Below, piece after piece: positions 37,624 to 48,250 of a stretch of 64,000 nt of DNA. The position numbers and the translations under genes were made by a program. Under the pieces are notes generated by a model. The model saw only the letters and a list, made by a program, of their open reading frames with translations, made no database searches and had not been told where the DNA came from. How positions within the stretch are numbered: position 1 is the stretch's first letter; every line of letters starts with the position of its first letter. The stretch is taken from assembly GCF_023278565.1 (NCBI RefSeq), contig NC_064680.1, positions 1,302,001 to 1,366,000 on the forward strand, given 5' to 3'. This DNA comes from Colletotrichum lupini. Taxonomy: Eukaryota; Ascomycota; Sordariomycetes; Glomerellales; Glomerellaceae.

Positions 37624-37691
37624 TATGAAATGGGCGATGATATTCTGCCAGCACCTGCCGATATCCCGCCACCAAGTGTGGCTGCGGCCGC
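37624..37691 (+). repeat. Right TIR of the DNA transposon with 8-bp target duplication
   Basis: TATGAAAT (37624-37631, the reverse complement of ATTTCATA at 6637) is followed by GGGCGATGATATTCTGCCA and a further stretch related to 6645-6704 (about 60 bp with scattered differences). It is in direct orientation to the left end only because of the inversion. This terminus is barely affected by RIP. Confidence 0.75.
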
Positions 37692-37991
37692 TCCTGCCTC
37701 CGACCACAGAGCCCAGCTGCCCATACCCACCCACTTACCCACCTACCCACTTACCTACCTACTTACCTACCTACCTACTTACCTACCTATAACTACTACT
37801 TTATTAACCTCGCCGTTACTACCGCTACCGCTACCGCTAATTAAAGCTATTCCTAACGTTAATATACTATAAAAAGAGAATAATTATAAAGTTAACGATC
37901 CCTTTATTTATTAATATATTATTAATTACGATAATTATAGTTATATAGAATATAACTACCTATTTTATAACTAGCGCTTTTTTAACTTACT
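37692..37991 (-). mobile_element. Outer TIR transposon, right subterminal part
   Basis: A 300-bp remnant between the right TIR and the Gypsy 3' LTR. It has GC-rich sequence at the end grading into AT-rich RIP sequence inward. No coding motif visible. Confidence 0.55.
37725..37790 (+). repeat. Tandem ACCT/ACTT short repeat
   Basis: Runs of CCCACCCACTTACCCACC grading to ACCTACTTACCT, with a 4-bp basic unit. It is the counterpart of the degenerate repeat at 6850-6920 near the other end of the outer element. Confidence 0.7.
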
Positions 37992-38502
37992 TAAGGCTAT
38001 AAATACTAAGTAAATAGTTTTATAATTATAAATAGCTTTTTTAAAGCTATGTTTATAAATCGTAAAGTAAGTAAGGCTTTAGTAATTAATTATAGCCTTA
38101 TTAAAAAGAGTTCTTAATAAAAATAGCTAAGAATAATTATAAAATCTAATACTATGTTAATTATTAAAGAAGTTATAAAAAGTCTATCCTTAAGCTTAGT
38201 TTAAGTTTATATTATATATAAGTCTCGTTCTTAAATATATCTTTTATAATATTTCTATTTATTATTATTTAATTATTTACTAAACGGTCGTCTGGTTTAT
38301 TTATTTACGATCGTCCGTTTTATTTATTTATAGGCGTCCGTTCCTTATTTTATTATATAATTATAATTACGTAATTTATTTATAGTTCTTCTATCCCGAG
38401 AGGAGTTATTTTAAGTCCGTATTTTTATACATATAATATAATAATTACTATAGGTTCTATAGGGCGAGGTCCTAGCTTTATTATATATATTAAGTCGTAA
38501 TA
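37992..38502 (-). repeat. 3' LTR of the Ty3/Gypsy element
   Basis: On the minus strand it starts TATTACGAC and is collinear with 9172-9680. It retains less mutated blocks, for example three related copies of (C)GG(A)CGNTCG near 38285-38335. Because of the inversion it lies on the opposite strand from the 5' LTR. Confidence 0.65.
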
Positions 38503-40707
38503 TTAGCTTCTCTTTTTAAAAGTCTAGTCCTCTAGGCTTATAAGTAAGTTATTTATTCTTAAGTTAAGGAATTGTTAAGTATTTTCTTAAAATATATTAA
38601 TATAATATTAAGTTAAATTAAAAAATCGAAATTTTTAATAACTATGTCTTATTATAAATTATTATAAATTATTTACTTTTTTAATAAAGGTATAAAAATA
38701 ATACTTTATTTAAATTATTACTCGTGAGGGGTCTATTATTTAGTTCTTTTTAATTCTAAGGTTTATAAAATATATTACTATTTAAGTATTTCGTATAATA
38801 CGTTTATTAATATTATTTATATTTATAAGTATTACGTTTTTATTTATTAAGTCTTAGCTTAATTAAGTATAATTAGTTAGTTAATAACGGAGTTTAATTA
38901 TTTTAATTATAAAAAAGAAGCGGAAAAGTTATAATTTTAAAAAAGGGTTATGGAGTTATAAAAAAAAGCTAAGGCTTATTAATAAGCTTAGGCTAAGTTA
39001 AATAAGTCGTTATTTAAATTAGAGCGTCTTCGTTCTTAAAAGCGAAAAGTATTTAAAAAAAAAAAAATTATATTAGAGGAGTTTTTTAAGGATTTTAAAA
39101 ATACTTTTTTAGCGGCCCGTAAGGTATAAACTAATAGTATTTTTAAAATTATTAATTAGGATACTATAATAGCTAAGAGTTCTAAATTTAATTTTAATTT
39201 CAATACTCTTTAAGAAATTATTAAGAGTTCTAAAGGTTTATAATAGGTTTTTATATATTTTCTTTATATTTATAGTTTTTTTATTTAATAAAGTATTTTT
39301 TATTATTATTTTTTATTTTATAATTAATAATTCGTTCGACTTTATATTTTAGTTAGTTTAGTTTAATAATAATATAATCTTTTATATATAAACCTCTTAA
39401 TATAGGCTTAAATAATAAAACGTAAAAAATAGGGTAGTATTGTATTATATTTAGTAATCTTAGTTCGTAATTAATTAATAAGATTTTTTTAATAATTTTA
39501 AAAGGTTTAAGTTTTTTATAGTTTAATTTATTATTTAGTCGTTTAGTTTTAATATTATAATAAAAGAGATAAGTACTATTCCCCTTTCTTAAAAATGGTT
39601 TTTTAATTTTTAATCTATCCGCGTTTTTTTTATATACTATTATATAAACTCGAGGTTTAGTAAGGCTTATTTATAGATCTTTTTAAGTTTACTTACGTTT
39701 ATTATAGCTTTTATAGCTTATAGTCTTTATTATACTTTTTTATATATTATTAATTAGAATCTATAGTTGAAATAGAACGGGGATTCTCTCGTATTTTTAT
39801 TAACTATACTATTATATACGAACTAGGCTATTAATAAAAGTACTACTTAATTATCCTAATTATAGTTTATATAATAATAAAAATATATTTTAAAGATCTA
39901 GTTAATTCTTTTTATTTATTTATTAGTTCATAAATAAAATAATATTAATAATTTATAGTCTATACTAAATTACGAAATTAGAGATTTCTAAAACTTTAAA
40001 GTAAATAGCTTATTTTTATTAAAAATAATTTCTTTTAGTAAACCGTAGTTCGAAAATATAACCTTAGTAAATACGTATATTAGGTCTTTTATAGTACTTA
40101 ATTCCTTATAGAGAATAAAATATGCGAACTTAGTAAGTTAGTTAACTATAACTAAGATATTATTATATTACATTTTAATAAATAGTTCCCTAGACTTTAA
40201 TAGTTTAATAATAAAGTCTTATATAATTAAATATTATATTTTTATTAGTAATTATAATAGTTATAGCTCGTTATAAAGCTTATACGGGCTATTTTTATTT
40301 TTTTTATAAGTTACGTAATCTTTAATTACTTTTATAATTTTAGTATATATAGCGGATTTATTATAATATTAATAAATCCGTTTTTACGTTTTAATAACTC
40401 TTTAGTAACCGTATACTAGTACGTTATAAATTTTTATAATAAGCTTAGGGGTTATTTTTTTAGTTAGGTTAGTATTAATCTTTTTAATTATTATAAAAAG
40501 CTTTATAATTAATATAAAACTACCGTCCTTCTCTTATTTAAAAATAACTTATATATCTTTAGGGACCGTAATTTTATAATTAGGTTTTTTATTAAGAGCG
40601 TCTATTTTATTATTCTCTAATCCTTTTTAATAAATAATCCGGAAGTTATATTTAAATAAGAATTCGCTCTATTTAACTTATTATTTATTTAAGTTCTTAT
40701 TTATTAT
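38503..40707 (-). mobile_element. Ty3/Gypsy element, 3' part of pol (RNase H end, integrase)
   Basis: The minus-strand translation next to T continues exactly the function interrupted at 14111. A degraded TxRQxRWSEFL-type end of RNase H is followed by YNFRII and a degraded ADALxRxPDY segment, then integrase further left (about 40.5-39.3 kb). It ends at the 3' LTR. The 5-bp ATTAT at 40703-40707 is the complement of ATAAT at 14107-14111. No open frame survives. Confidence 0.8.
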
Positions 40708-41221
40708 TCTAGCACGTATAGCTTTAACGAGGTAATGCGGGATATTCTTATAAAGAATATAAAAAGTGAATATTCATATAGAAGCAAGAATATATGAATA
40801 TAGGGGATATAAGCGTATATAAAAGAGGTTTTTGTAGTAAAGAGAGTAATATAGTTGAATTACTATATAAGAAGTTGCTTGCTTAACGAAAGGTCTAGGT
40901 AGGCAAATACACGCCTATATATAGGCATAAAAACCTCCTACTAGAATATTCCATTGCTTATTAATTATGATATAATTAATAAGCGTATACGTAAGTGAAT
41001 GCGTAATCGTAGTACGTAATTCCGCCTCGAGTAAATTCCAGATTATTCAGTTACTTTCCAGTACTTTCCATTGCTCACGTAAGCTTATATAAGCAGTATT
41101 GCTTACATAATCAATACCTATAATAATCTACAGAAATCGTAGATTAATATGGTATATAGTTTGCTTACGTAATATTGATAATAAGGCGAATAATAAGGTA
41201 AACAAAGTTACCTTCGTAACA
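40708..41221 (-). repeat. T element (solo-LTR-like, 514 bp), right copy
   Basis: By eye identical to 14112-14625 in reverse complement, and exactly the same length. Flanked on the + strand by ATTAT on the left and TTTTC on the right, that is, the duplications of two different insertion events. Unmutated by RIP. Confidence 0.8.
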
Positions 41222-44200
41222 TTTTCTAAGCTTACTTTCCGTTAAGTAATTAATTAACTTCGTATTATTAATAAGCTTTATAAACGCATACCCCTATTAT
41301 CGTTCGACTATTTTAAAGTGCTTACTACTAGAGATTTTGTTTTTCGTATTATTAAATATAATACTTAGTTAATCTATGTCTTTTAGATATAAGAGAAATA
41401 GGGTATTAATAAGTAAAATATAAAAGGTTATCGTTCTAAAATACGTCTCTATTTTTATTATACCTAGGGCGATAATTTCTTTACCTAGGCCGAAACTAAT
41501 CTTTATAATACTTATTATTAACGTATTAAGCATTATTAGCGCGATTTTTTATAATACTTAAAATTACCCTTTTTCTCTAGTTAACTATTATAATGCCTTA
41601 GTATCTAGGATAATCCTATAGAAATTATCTAAGCTATACCTTTTGCTCGCGTAGAATGCTTATATAAGCTTAGTATTCGAGGGATCTAAGTAGTATAAAA
41701 AGGACCCCTTTAGCTACCCTTGGATTTACTTAGTACTATATTTTTTCTTTAAATATTAAAAGAGATAGTATCTTCTTTATAATTATTAAGAAAATAGGCT
41801 TTGGCCCTATTAGATTTACCCTTTTAGCTATCTCCGTATCTATTATTTAAGGGACCTTCTTTTACTATTTATAAATAAAAGCTTATTTATTAAGAGCTTT
41901 TATTACCCTCTATTCGTTTAGCCTCGTATATCTTTTAAAAGCTAACGGGGTAAAAAAAGAGTAGTTAATATTATTAATTTTATTATAATTTAACTCGTTA
42001 GTATAGGGGGTAAGATTTTCTTTATTTTCTAAATTTCTTATAGGGGGTATATACTTTAGGCCGCTACTTTAGTTACTGTCGCTAAGTTCTATATCCCTAG
42101 ATCTACCCTTATATATAATAAGGAATTAGTTAAACTAACGAGGGCTAGTTTTACTATTTACTACCCTCGACTTTTTATACTATTCGTACGATTTAGTACG
42201 CTCTTTCTCGGAGTAGTTACTTAATTAATATCTATTTTTCTTATAAATATAATATTACCTTTTTTATTACCCTACCCGTAAGTTAAATCTTTACTTATTT
42301 AATAAATCTGGGCCTCTTTATTAGTAATTACCGTATTTAGCCTCTTTTCTTATTTTATTATACGTTTAATTAACTTAATATTATTAATAAGGGCTATTAT
42401 ATACTTAGAGATAGGTTTAGCGCGGTATTTTTATTTTAATATTAAAATTAGATCTTAGCTTTAAGTAGAGCGTCTTATAGTCTTTAGGTGCTTAGTATAG
42501 GGTTACTTTTACTTCTAATATACGCTAGATTACGGTATAAAAATATCTAACTTTCCGCTCGTTTATCCCCTTATTTAGCTAGGTTTTTATTAGCTTATCG
42601 ATTCGATTAATAAGCTCTTTAAGGATCTTTACTTACGATTTACTTTCTATTATCCTAGCTATAAATATAAAAGAAATCGCTCGTAGCTTAAATAGGAGCT
42701 TTAAATTCTTATTATAGGTCTTAAAGCGGCTTTAGATTACGTTAATTATACTAAAAAGGTCGTTTCAATTAAGATTACGTACTATTTTATAATAATAATT
42801 AAAGGCTTTGCTTACGAGTACGATATTAATTACCGAATAGTACTAGTGCTCCCTAATTCTAACTTTTTTATAATAATTATAAAATATCGTTAGGGTTTCT
42901 TTTAAGACCTTATACTTCCCCCTAGAGTATAATTTCTCTTTTAGGAAGATTTTTTTAGAGTTTATAAATCACTTTATATTTATTATTAGATTTTTAGTAT
43001 TTATATACGATCCCTATATCGCTACGTATTATTAATAACTTTAGGTCGTTTATCTTTTTTCTTATTAGCCAATTAGCGCCGAATTTCGTATTAGTAATAG
43101 TAACGAGTTATAGATCGAAATAAATAGAATTATTAATTATTATACTTCTAGTACTATATTTTACCCCGGTATATCCTTTTATAACGATAGACTTTTATTA
43201 GTAATTATAGGGAGGAAATCTGGGTCGTTTACCCTTTTTTTAAATTTATTAAAGCGATTATACGCTCTATCGACCTATACTTAGTTCTATAGTACGAATT
43301 CCTTTTTTATAATTATTATTATTAGTATTTTAGATAGCTTTTATAATTATAATTACGCTAGTAATACCCCTCGCCTATAAAGGAATCTATTAACTACTTT
43401 TATAATCCCTAGGCTTGCGCTCGCGAACTATTTATTTAATTAGTAACTAAGGTCGTTTATAATCTCGTAAAATAGGGGTTACCCTTATAGCCCCTTTTTT
43501 TTATAAACCTTAGTTAAATAGATTAATATTACGTTAATTTACTTATTATTAAGCTAATTTATAATTCTATATATCTACGTCCCTTAATAATCCGGGTTAA
43601 TATTTACTTACTTATAAAAAATTAGGATTCTATTTAAGATCGGGTTTCGTTCTCTTCTTTTTTACCCTAACTCGCTAAGGGTCGTACTCTGGCTTATACC
43701 CGTATTAGTAATTACTAGCGTATTTAATTTTAATAAGGATATATTTAAGCCGCGCGCTAATTATAATAAATCCGTACTTTCGCTACCTAACGAATTTGTT
43801 AGGGTTTAGGAAATTCCCGCTTCTTTTTACCGTCTCGCTATTACTCTTATTTTTATTATTTTTAGTAATTACTACTACCCTTTTAAATCGCTAGCTATTA
43901 TACTTATTATAATCCTCCTTTTTATTTAATATAAAAGAGTAGGTTTTTAATAATTCCTTTTTATAATAGTAGCGGTAAACGTTTATATTATTATAAAAAG
44001 ATATAGTAATTAGTCTCGGGATCTTTATTAATTACTAATTTCCGCTATCCCGTATATTTTTAACTTCTTAAGCCTTGTACTCTTTATAATCTTTAAATAG
44101 CTTTTTTCCTCGACCTATTTCTTTTTAAGTAGTATTTTATAAAAATAGTTAAAAATAAACGCCGGGCGGCTTATAGAGGAGCTATATAGGTTATTAAGAA

Positions 44201-45543
44201 CTATATAGGCCGTTAAGTATAGTTAACGAAGTTAAGCCCTCTTTTTTATAAGATCGTAGATTTTAAGGACTTATTAAAAATACTTACTTAACGCTCGTAC
44301 ATAGTAAGGTTAAATACTTTAAATTTAAAGACTTTGTTTTTTACGGCCTCTCGGTACCCTATTTTATATTTTTTAAGTAGTTTTTTTTATAGCTTAATTA
44401 TAATTAGGTAATTATTATTTACTAACGATCCCTTTTATTACTTAGTCAATTTTTCGAAATTAATAATCTCGCGCTAGGAGCTAATATAAAAAGAAGCTTT
44501 TTAGTAGCCCTTTAGAGGATTCTTTTTTTTCCCCTTTAAATCCTCGTTTTTTTAGCCTTTTTTTTAGTTAATAATAACTCTAACGAGAGGTCGTAGGACT
44601 ACTTTAGGGTAGCCGCTTTTTTTTTTAAATTAATCTCTAAAATTTATAATATTTTTAATTTAATATTATTAAGACCTTTAAATCCCCTCCTCCCTCGTTA
44701 AACCGTCCCCTATATTATATTCTTAAGTAATACTTAGGGGGTAGTTAAAGGAGCTATAAAGAGGTTATTTAGATCGCGGGCTTAAGGTTATACTTATAAA
44801 ATCCTTATAATAATAGACTTTTCCGTATATTATAAATCTCTTAACTTAATAACTTTTATAAAGTTACTTTCGCTACTAAATAAGAATATTTATATTTAAA
44901 GATCCCCTTTTTTAATCGCGCGGTACTTTTTTATATTATATTATTAAGCTTATTTATTATATTAATTAATTAGGTAGGTAGTTATTACGTAAGTATTTCC
45001 TTTTACTAATTTAATTAGTTAATTTTTAATTATAAGCCGGTTATAAAAAAGTCGTTTAGTAAAAAAGCTATTTAAAATAATTATAAAAAGCTAGTTACTT
45101 AAGCGGTTTTATTAATTAACATAGTTTAATATAATAAACGTCGACCTCTCGTAAGTAATAAAGGGCTATAATTACTTAATTCCGTGCGGTATTTGAGAAT
45201 CGCCTCTTTTTCTATTTATTTTTATAAAGTTAATTAATACGAATCTCTTATCCCGTACGGTATTAAGAGGTCGTCTTTTTTATATAATAAGATACCTTAC
45301 CGATTTATAATAATAGAATTTAATTATTAATTAATATTAGTATCCCTATTATAGGGTAGTTAGTTCGAACCGTAGTTAATAAAGAGATTAATTAAACTAT
45401 ATAAATATCTGCGTAGTAGGTGTAAAAAGGAGGTTCTAACCGTAGGTTAGGCTAGCTACGATAATTATAAATAGGCCCCTAATTGGCCCCTGCGCAGTCG
45501 GCTATATGCCGCGGTCGAATTAGACTTCTAATCCGATAATACC
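41222..45543 (-). mobile_element. Ty1/Copia element, 5' part (5' LTR, gag, protease, start of integrase)
   Basis: On the minus strand it runs from the 5' LTR (45538 inward, TATCGGATTAG) through gag and protease to the integrase interrupted by T, ending GAAAA. It aligns with 22810-28438 of the other copy but lacks the pogo insertion and keeps about 575 bp (around 44445-45020) that the other copy has lost. ATACC at 45539-45543 is the complement of GGTAT at 17742. This shows both halves were one element inserted in the dioxygenase gene. Confidence 0.85.
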
Positions 45544-46093
45544 AGTCGAAGACCTCGTGCAGACGATCGATGTTCACTTCGAACCCGTAATGACCGAGCT
45601 TGTGTACTTTCGATAGTTGGTCTCGATCTGGTCGCTAGAACTCACCGAGCCTCTTCTTGTCCTCCCAGGTATTCCACATTACTGGCTTGGGAACCTCTCT
45701 AGGCTCGGGGACGCGGTCTTCTTGGCCGTAGATCAAAGTGATTGGCTCTCCTAGGAGATCCTTGACAATGATGACTTTCCCTCCACCTGGAGCATCGTAG
45801 TCGGTGATCGGGGTAGATCCGGGGAGCTTCGCCGCCTTCTCTAGCTCAGCCATGGACTGCACAATCCAAGCGCCTCCCCTGAACTTCCTCAATCCGTCGT
45901 TCGTCTTTTCAGCAACGTAGCAAAACTGATCAATTCCGAATCCTCGTAGGTAGACCTTATCCTCCGTTTCCCGCACAGGTATCAAACCGAAGTCGGTATA
46001 GAACTCCTTTGCTTTCTGAATGTCGGGGTGGCCATAACGGACGTGAGAGAGACGATCGAGAAGGATGCGAGAATCAGCCGAATTTTGGGTCAT
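45539..46093 (-). pseudogene. Extradiol ring-cleavage dioxygenase, 5' half
   Basis: Starts MTQNSADSRILLDRLSHVRYGHPDI and continues as the N-terminal glyoxalase/VOC domain (KAKEFYTDFGL, VYLRGFGIDQFCYV, WNTWEDKKRLGEF), then HKLGHYGFEV and HEVFDWY, where the Copia LTR begins. The ATG at 46093 is preferred over the longer upstream frame because it matches the family N-terminus. A TAG at 45635-45637 follows GEF; the context before RPD indicates CAG (Gln), so it is a RIP-like C-to-T stop. Exactly 185 codons precede the insertion, and the frame resumes at 17747. The gene is thus broken three ways: a nonsense change, a Copia insertion and the inversion. Together the halves would make a normal-sized fungal enzyme of about 340-350 residues. 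Confidence 0.88.
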
Positions 46094-46545
46094 TATGTGA
46101 ACTGAATGCAGTGGTGAAGATCTATCTGAGAAGCAACGTAGCGGAGGGGTTGAATGTGAATATGAAAGTTTAATGATCACGCTTGTTGGAAGAGAGTGGT
46201 AATTACTGGTATTTCCACGCTTCTTATTGCCCTCGCCCTCCGCATCCCCGAATTGGGGTAAACTGACTGGCGACTTAACTCCCGTGATCTCGGTGTAAGT
46301 TGCCGAAAGGCAAATTCTCGGCCGGCCATTTTCTCCAGCACAGTCCACCACTGCCGTCAACGCGCTGCGAGACCAGACTGCGTCGACGTAATGTCTCCCG
46401 TCCTACTTAGATATAATCTCACTCGACCGACGACAAAAATTATGTTTGCTTCAGAGCAGCCAGTAATCCACGCCCTCTTGTTTTCGGGTCACTCATAATC
46501 AAAACGAAACCGGAAAAAAGACAATCTTCATCTCAATAAGTTGTC
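46094..46545. promoter_or_regulatory. Divergent promoter dioxygenase / FAH hydrolase
   Basis: A 450-bp divergent region with TCGGCCGG at 46318-46325, close to the TCGGCCGA motif of other cluster promoters. No gene seen. It suggests the dioxygenase and the hydrolase were co-regulated, consistent with consecutive steps (ring cleavage, then hydrolysis of the cleavage product). Confidence 0.5.
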
Positions 46546-47512
46546 ATGTCATTTGACAGATTGATACGATTTGAAGACGCGGAAGGCGTTGAGAGATATA
46601 GCAATATTGACAACAACGTTCCGGCATCGGAGCTGCTTGGAAAGACAGTGCAAGTAGTATTGGGTACTTTGGAGTCTGGCTTCAACGTATCTGATGATCA
46701 AGCCGTAGTCGGCAAAGTAAGACTGTCCAATCTCGAACTGAAGTTTACACAGACTAATCTCATTTACGTAGCTATTGTGTCCGCTGCCAAACACACCCCT
46801 CATTATCTGTGCTGGGGTCAATTACAAGTCTCATGCAAGCGAAACAAAGGTGAGAGTGATGCGACTGAACGTGAAAGGCTTCCAACAAAGCAGACGCTAA
46901 GGATTACTCCTCAATTCAAAGTTCCAACCGCCCAAGAAGCCTGTAATTTTTGCTACCCCTCCCGACAGGCTTGCAGGACCGCTGGACGATATCAAGATCC
47001 ATCCAGACGCGCAGGAGCTACTTGATTACGAGGGTGAACTAAGCGTTGTGATCGCCAAAGATGGATTCGACATCAGCGAAGACGAGGCGCTGGATTACGT
47101 TCTTGGTTACACCGTAAGCAACGACGTGTCAGCGCGTAACCTTCACGCACTCGACGTCTCCGGATATCAAATGGGCTACGCAAAGTCTTTTGACGGATTC
47201 GGACCTATTGGACCCAGCCTGGTGTCCCCTAAGCTGATCCCCGACCCACAAAATCTGAAGCTCACGACCACTGTGAACGGCACCGTCCGTCAAAGCAGTG
47301 ACACGTCTCAGATGATTTGGTCATGCCGCCAGCTCATCTCATTCGCGTCTCGCGGTCGCACGCTACGTCGAGGAACTATCATTATGACCGGAACGCCGGA
47401 GGGCGTAGGATGGCACACCAATGGCTGCTTGAACGATGGTGATGTGGTTGAGGTCGAGATCGAGAAGCTGGGTCATATCAAGAACAAGATGGTCTTCCAG
47501 AAGAGCGACTAA
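46546..47512 (+). CDS. Fumarylacetoacetate hydrolase (FAH) family protein
   Basis: Three exons (46546-46716, 46772-46849, 46922-47512) with GT-AG introns of 55 and 72 bp and consistent phase give 279 residues. The FAH fold begins with LLCPLPNTPLIICAGVNYKSHA, then VIFATPPDRLAGP. Metal-binding acidic residues are visible in LDYEGELSVVI, followed by GYTVSNDVSARN, KSFDGFGPIGP and MTGTPEGVGW. Family members hydrolyse or decarboxylate acylpyruvate-like and 2-hydroxy-hexadienedioate compounds arising from meta-cleavage of aromatic rings. Its place opposite the extradiol dioxygenase fits processing of the ring-opened product. No damage is seen. The exact reaction is unknown. Confidence 0.9.
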
Positions 47513-48250
47513 AGTGCCGTCCGTCACAAGCTTTAGGTCGAGAATCTTCTTTATGTCTCCCAAAGACCATTATCTTTTAGCAAATGCATGTAGATGAGAT
47601 ATAACTTCAAACGATGAACATCAGACTCGCGTCTCCCATGATTTAACATAGGCTCTGCAGACATATCTGGGAATACCTAGTGGCTCCTCTCTCTCGTCGC
47701 TGCATGCGTTGCCCACCTCAGGCCATGCAACTGCCACATTCGCTCAGAACCAATTTTTAGAACGACGCAGTCGCATCCTCGATTGTAGTGGAAGGCAATA
47801 ACAATTCAAATCTTCACACATCCACGATTGATTCCTTTCCCTTTCCCTTTCCGTTGGTCTCACTAGATAAGTGTGCAACAATTGGCACTGGAACCACATG
47901 CAGGGGTCACAAGTCTCTTTCTTTTCATCATTGATACTGTACTGCGTAGTTAGCAGCGACTATGACAAGGGTTCCACATCCTTGTTGAATTTCATTTCGG
48001 CGCCGTGCTTCTCTTTTCGTTGACTGGTTAATGCAATTGACAAGGTACCGGCCTTCTCGGGTTTCTCGGCCGAAGTTGCCGGTCACCTGTCGCTGCCCCG
48101 CTCCGTAGGTCCGGGCTCGGGTAAGTGAATTATCCCTAAATACATCTGCTTAAGAACTCCATCTCTAACGGTGACATTGTACTTCGAGGACGGACGGATT
48201 TTCGTTGTTAGCTTGACCAATCATAACCGACACCCGATACGCGTCGCACT
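47513..48250 (+). promoter_or_regulatory. Upstream region of the amidohydrolase with CGGCCG motif
   Basis: 740 bp without a gene. TCGGCCGA at 48066-48073 lies within a larger imperfect inverted repeat: ACCGGC at about 48047, GCCGGT at about 48077, with further CGG triplets between. This is the kind of site Zn2Cys6 proteins bind. A CCCTTT run lies near 47840. Confidence 0.45.

Larger units (their letters stand above)
14112..41221. other. 26-kb inversion bounded by two inverted T elements
   Basis: T copies at 14112-14625 (+) and 40708-41221 (-) are both exactly 514 bp and look identical. Left T: Gypsy pol with ATAAT on its left, Copia integrase with GAAAA on its right. Right T, read on the minus strand: Copia integrase with GAAAA before it, Gypsy pol with ATAAT after it. 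Each T therefore pairs the duplication of one target with that of the other, as expected after homologous recombination between inverted copies. Flipping the interval restores both elements, the Copia GGTAT duplication, the 8-bp TIR-element duplication and the dioxygenase frame. Confidence 0.92.
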
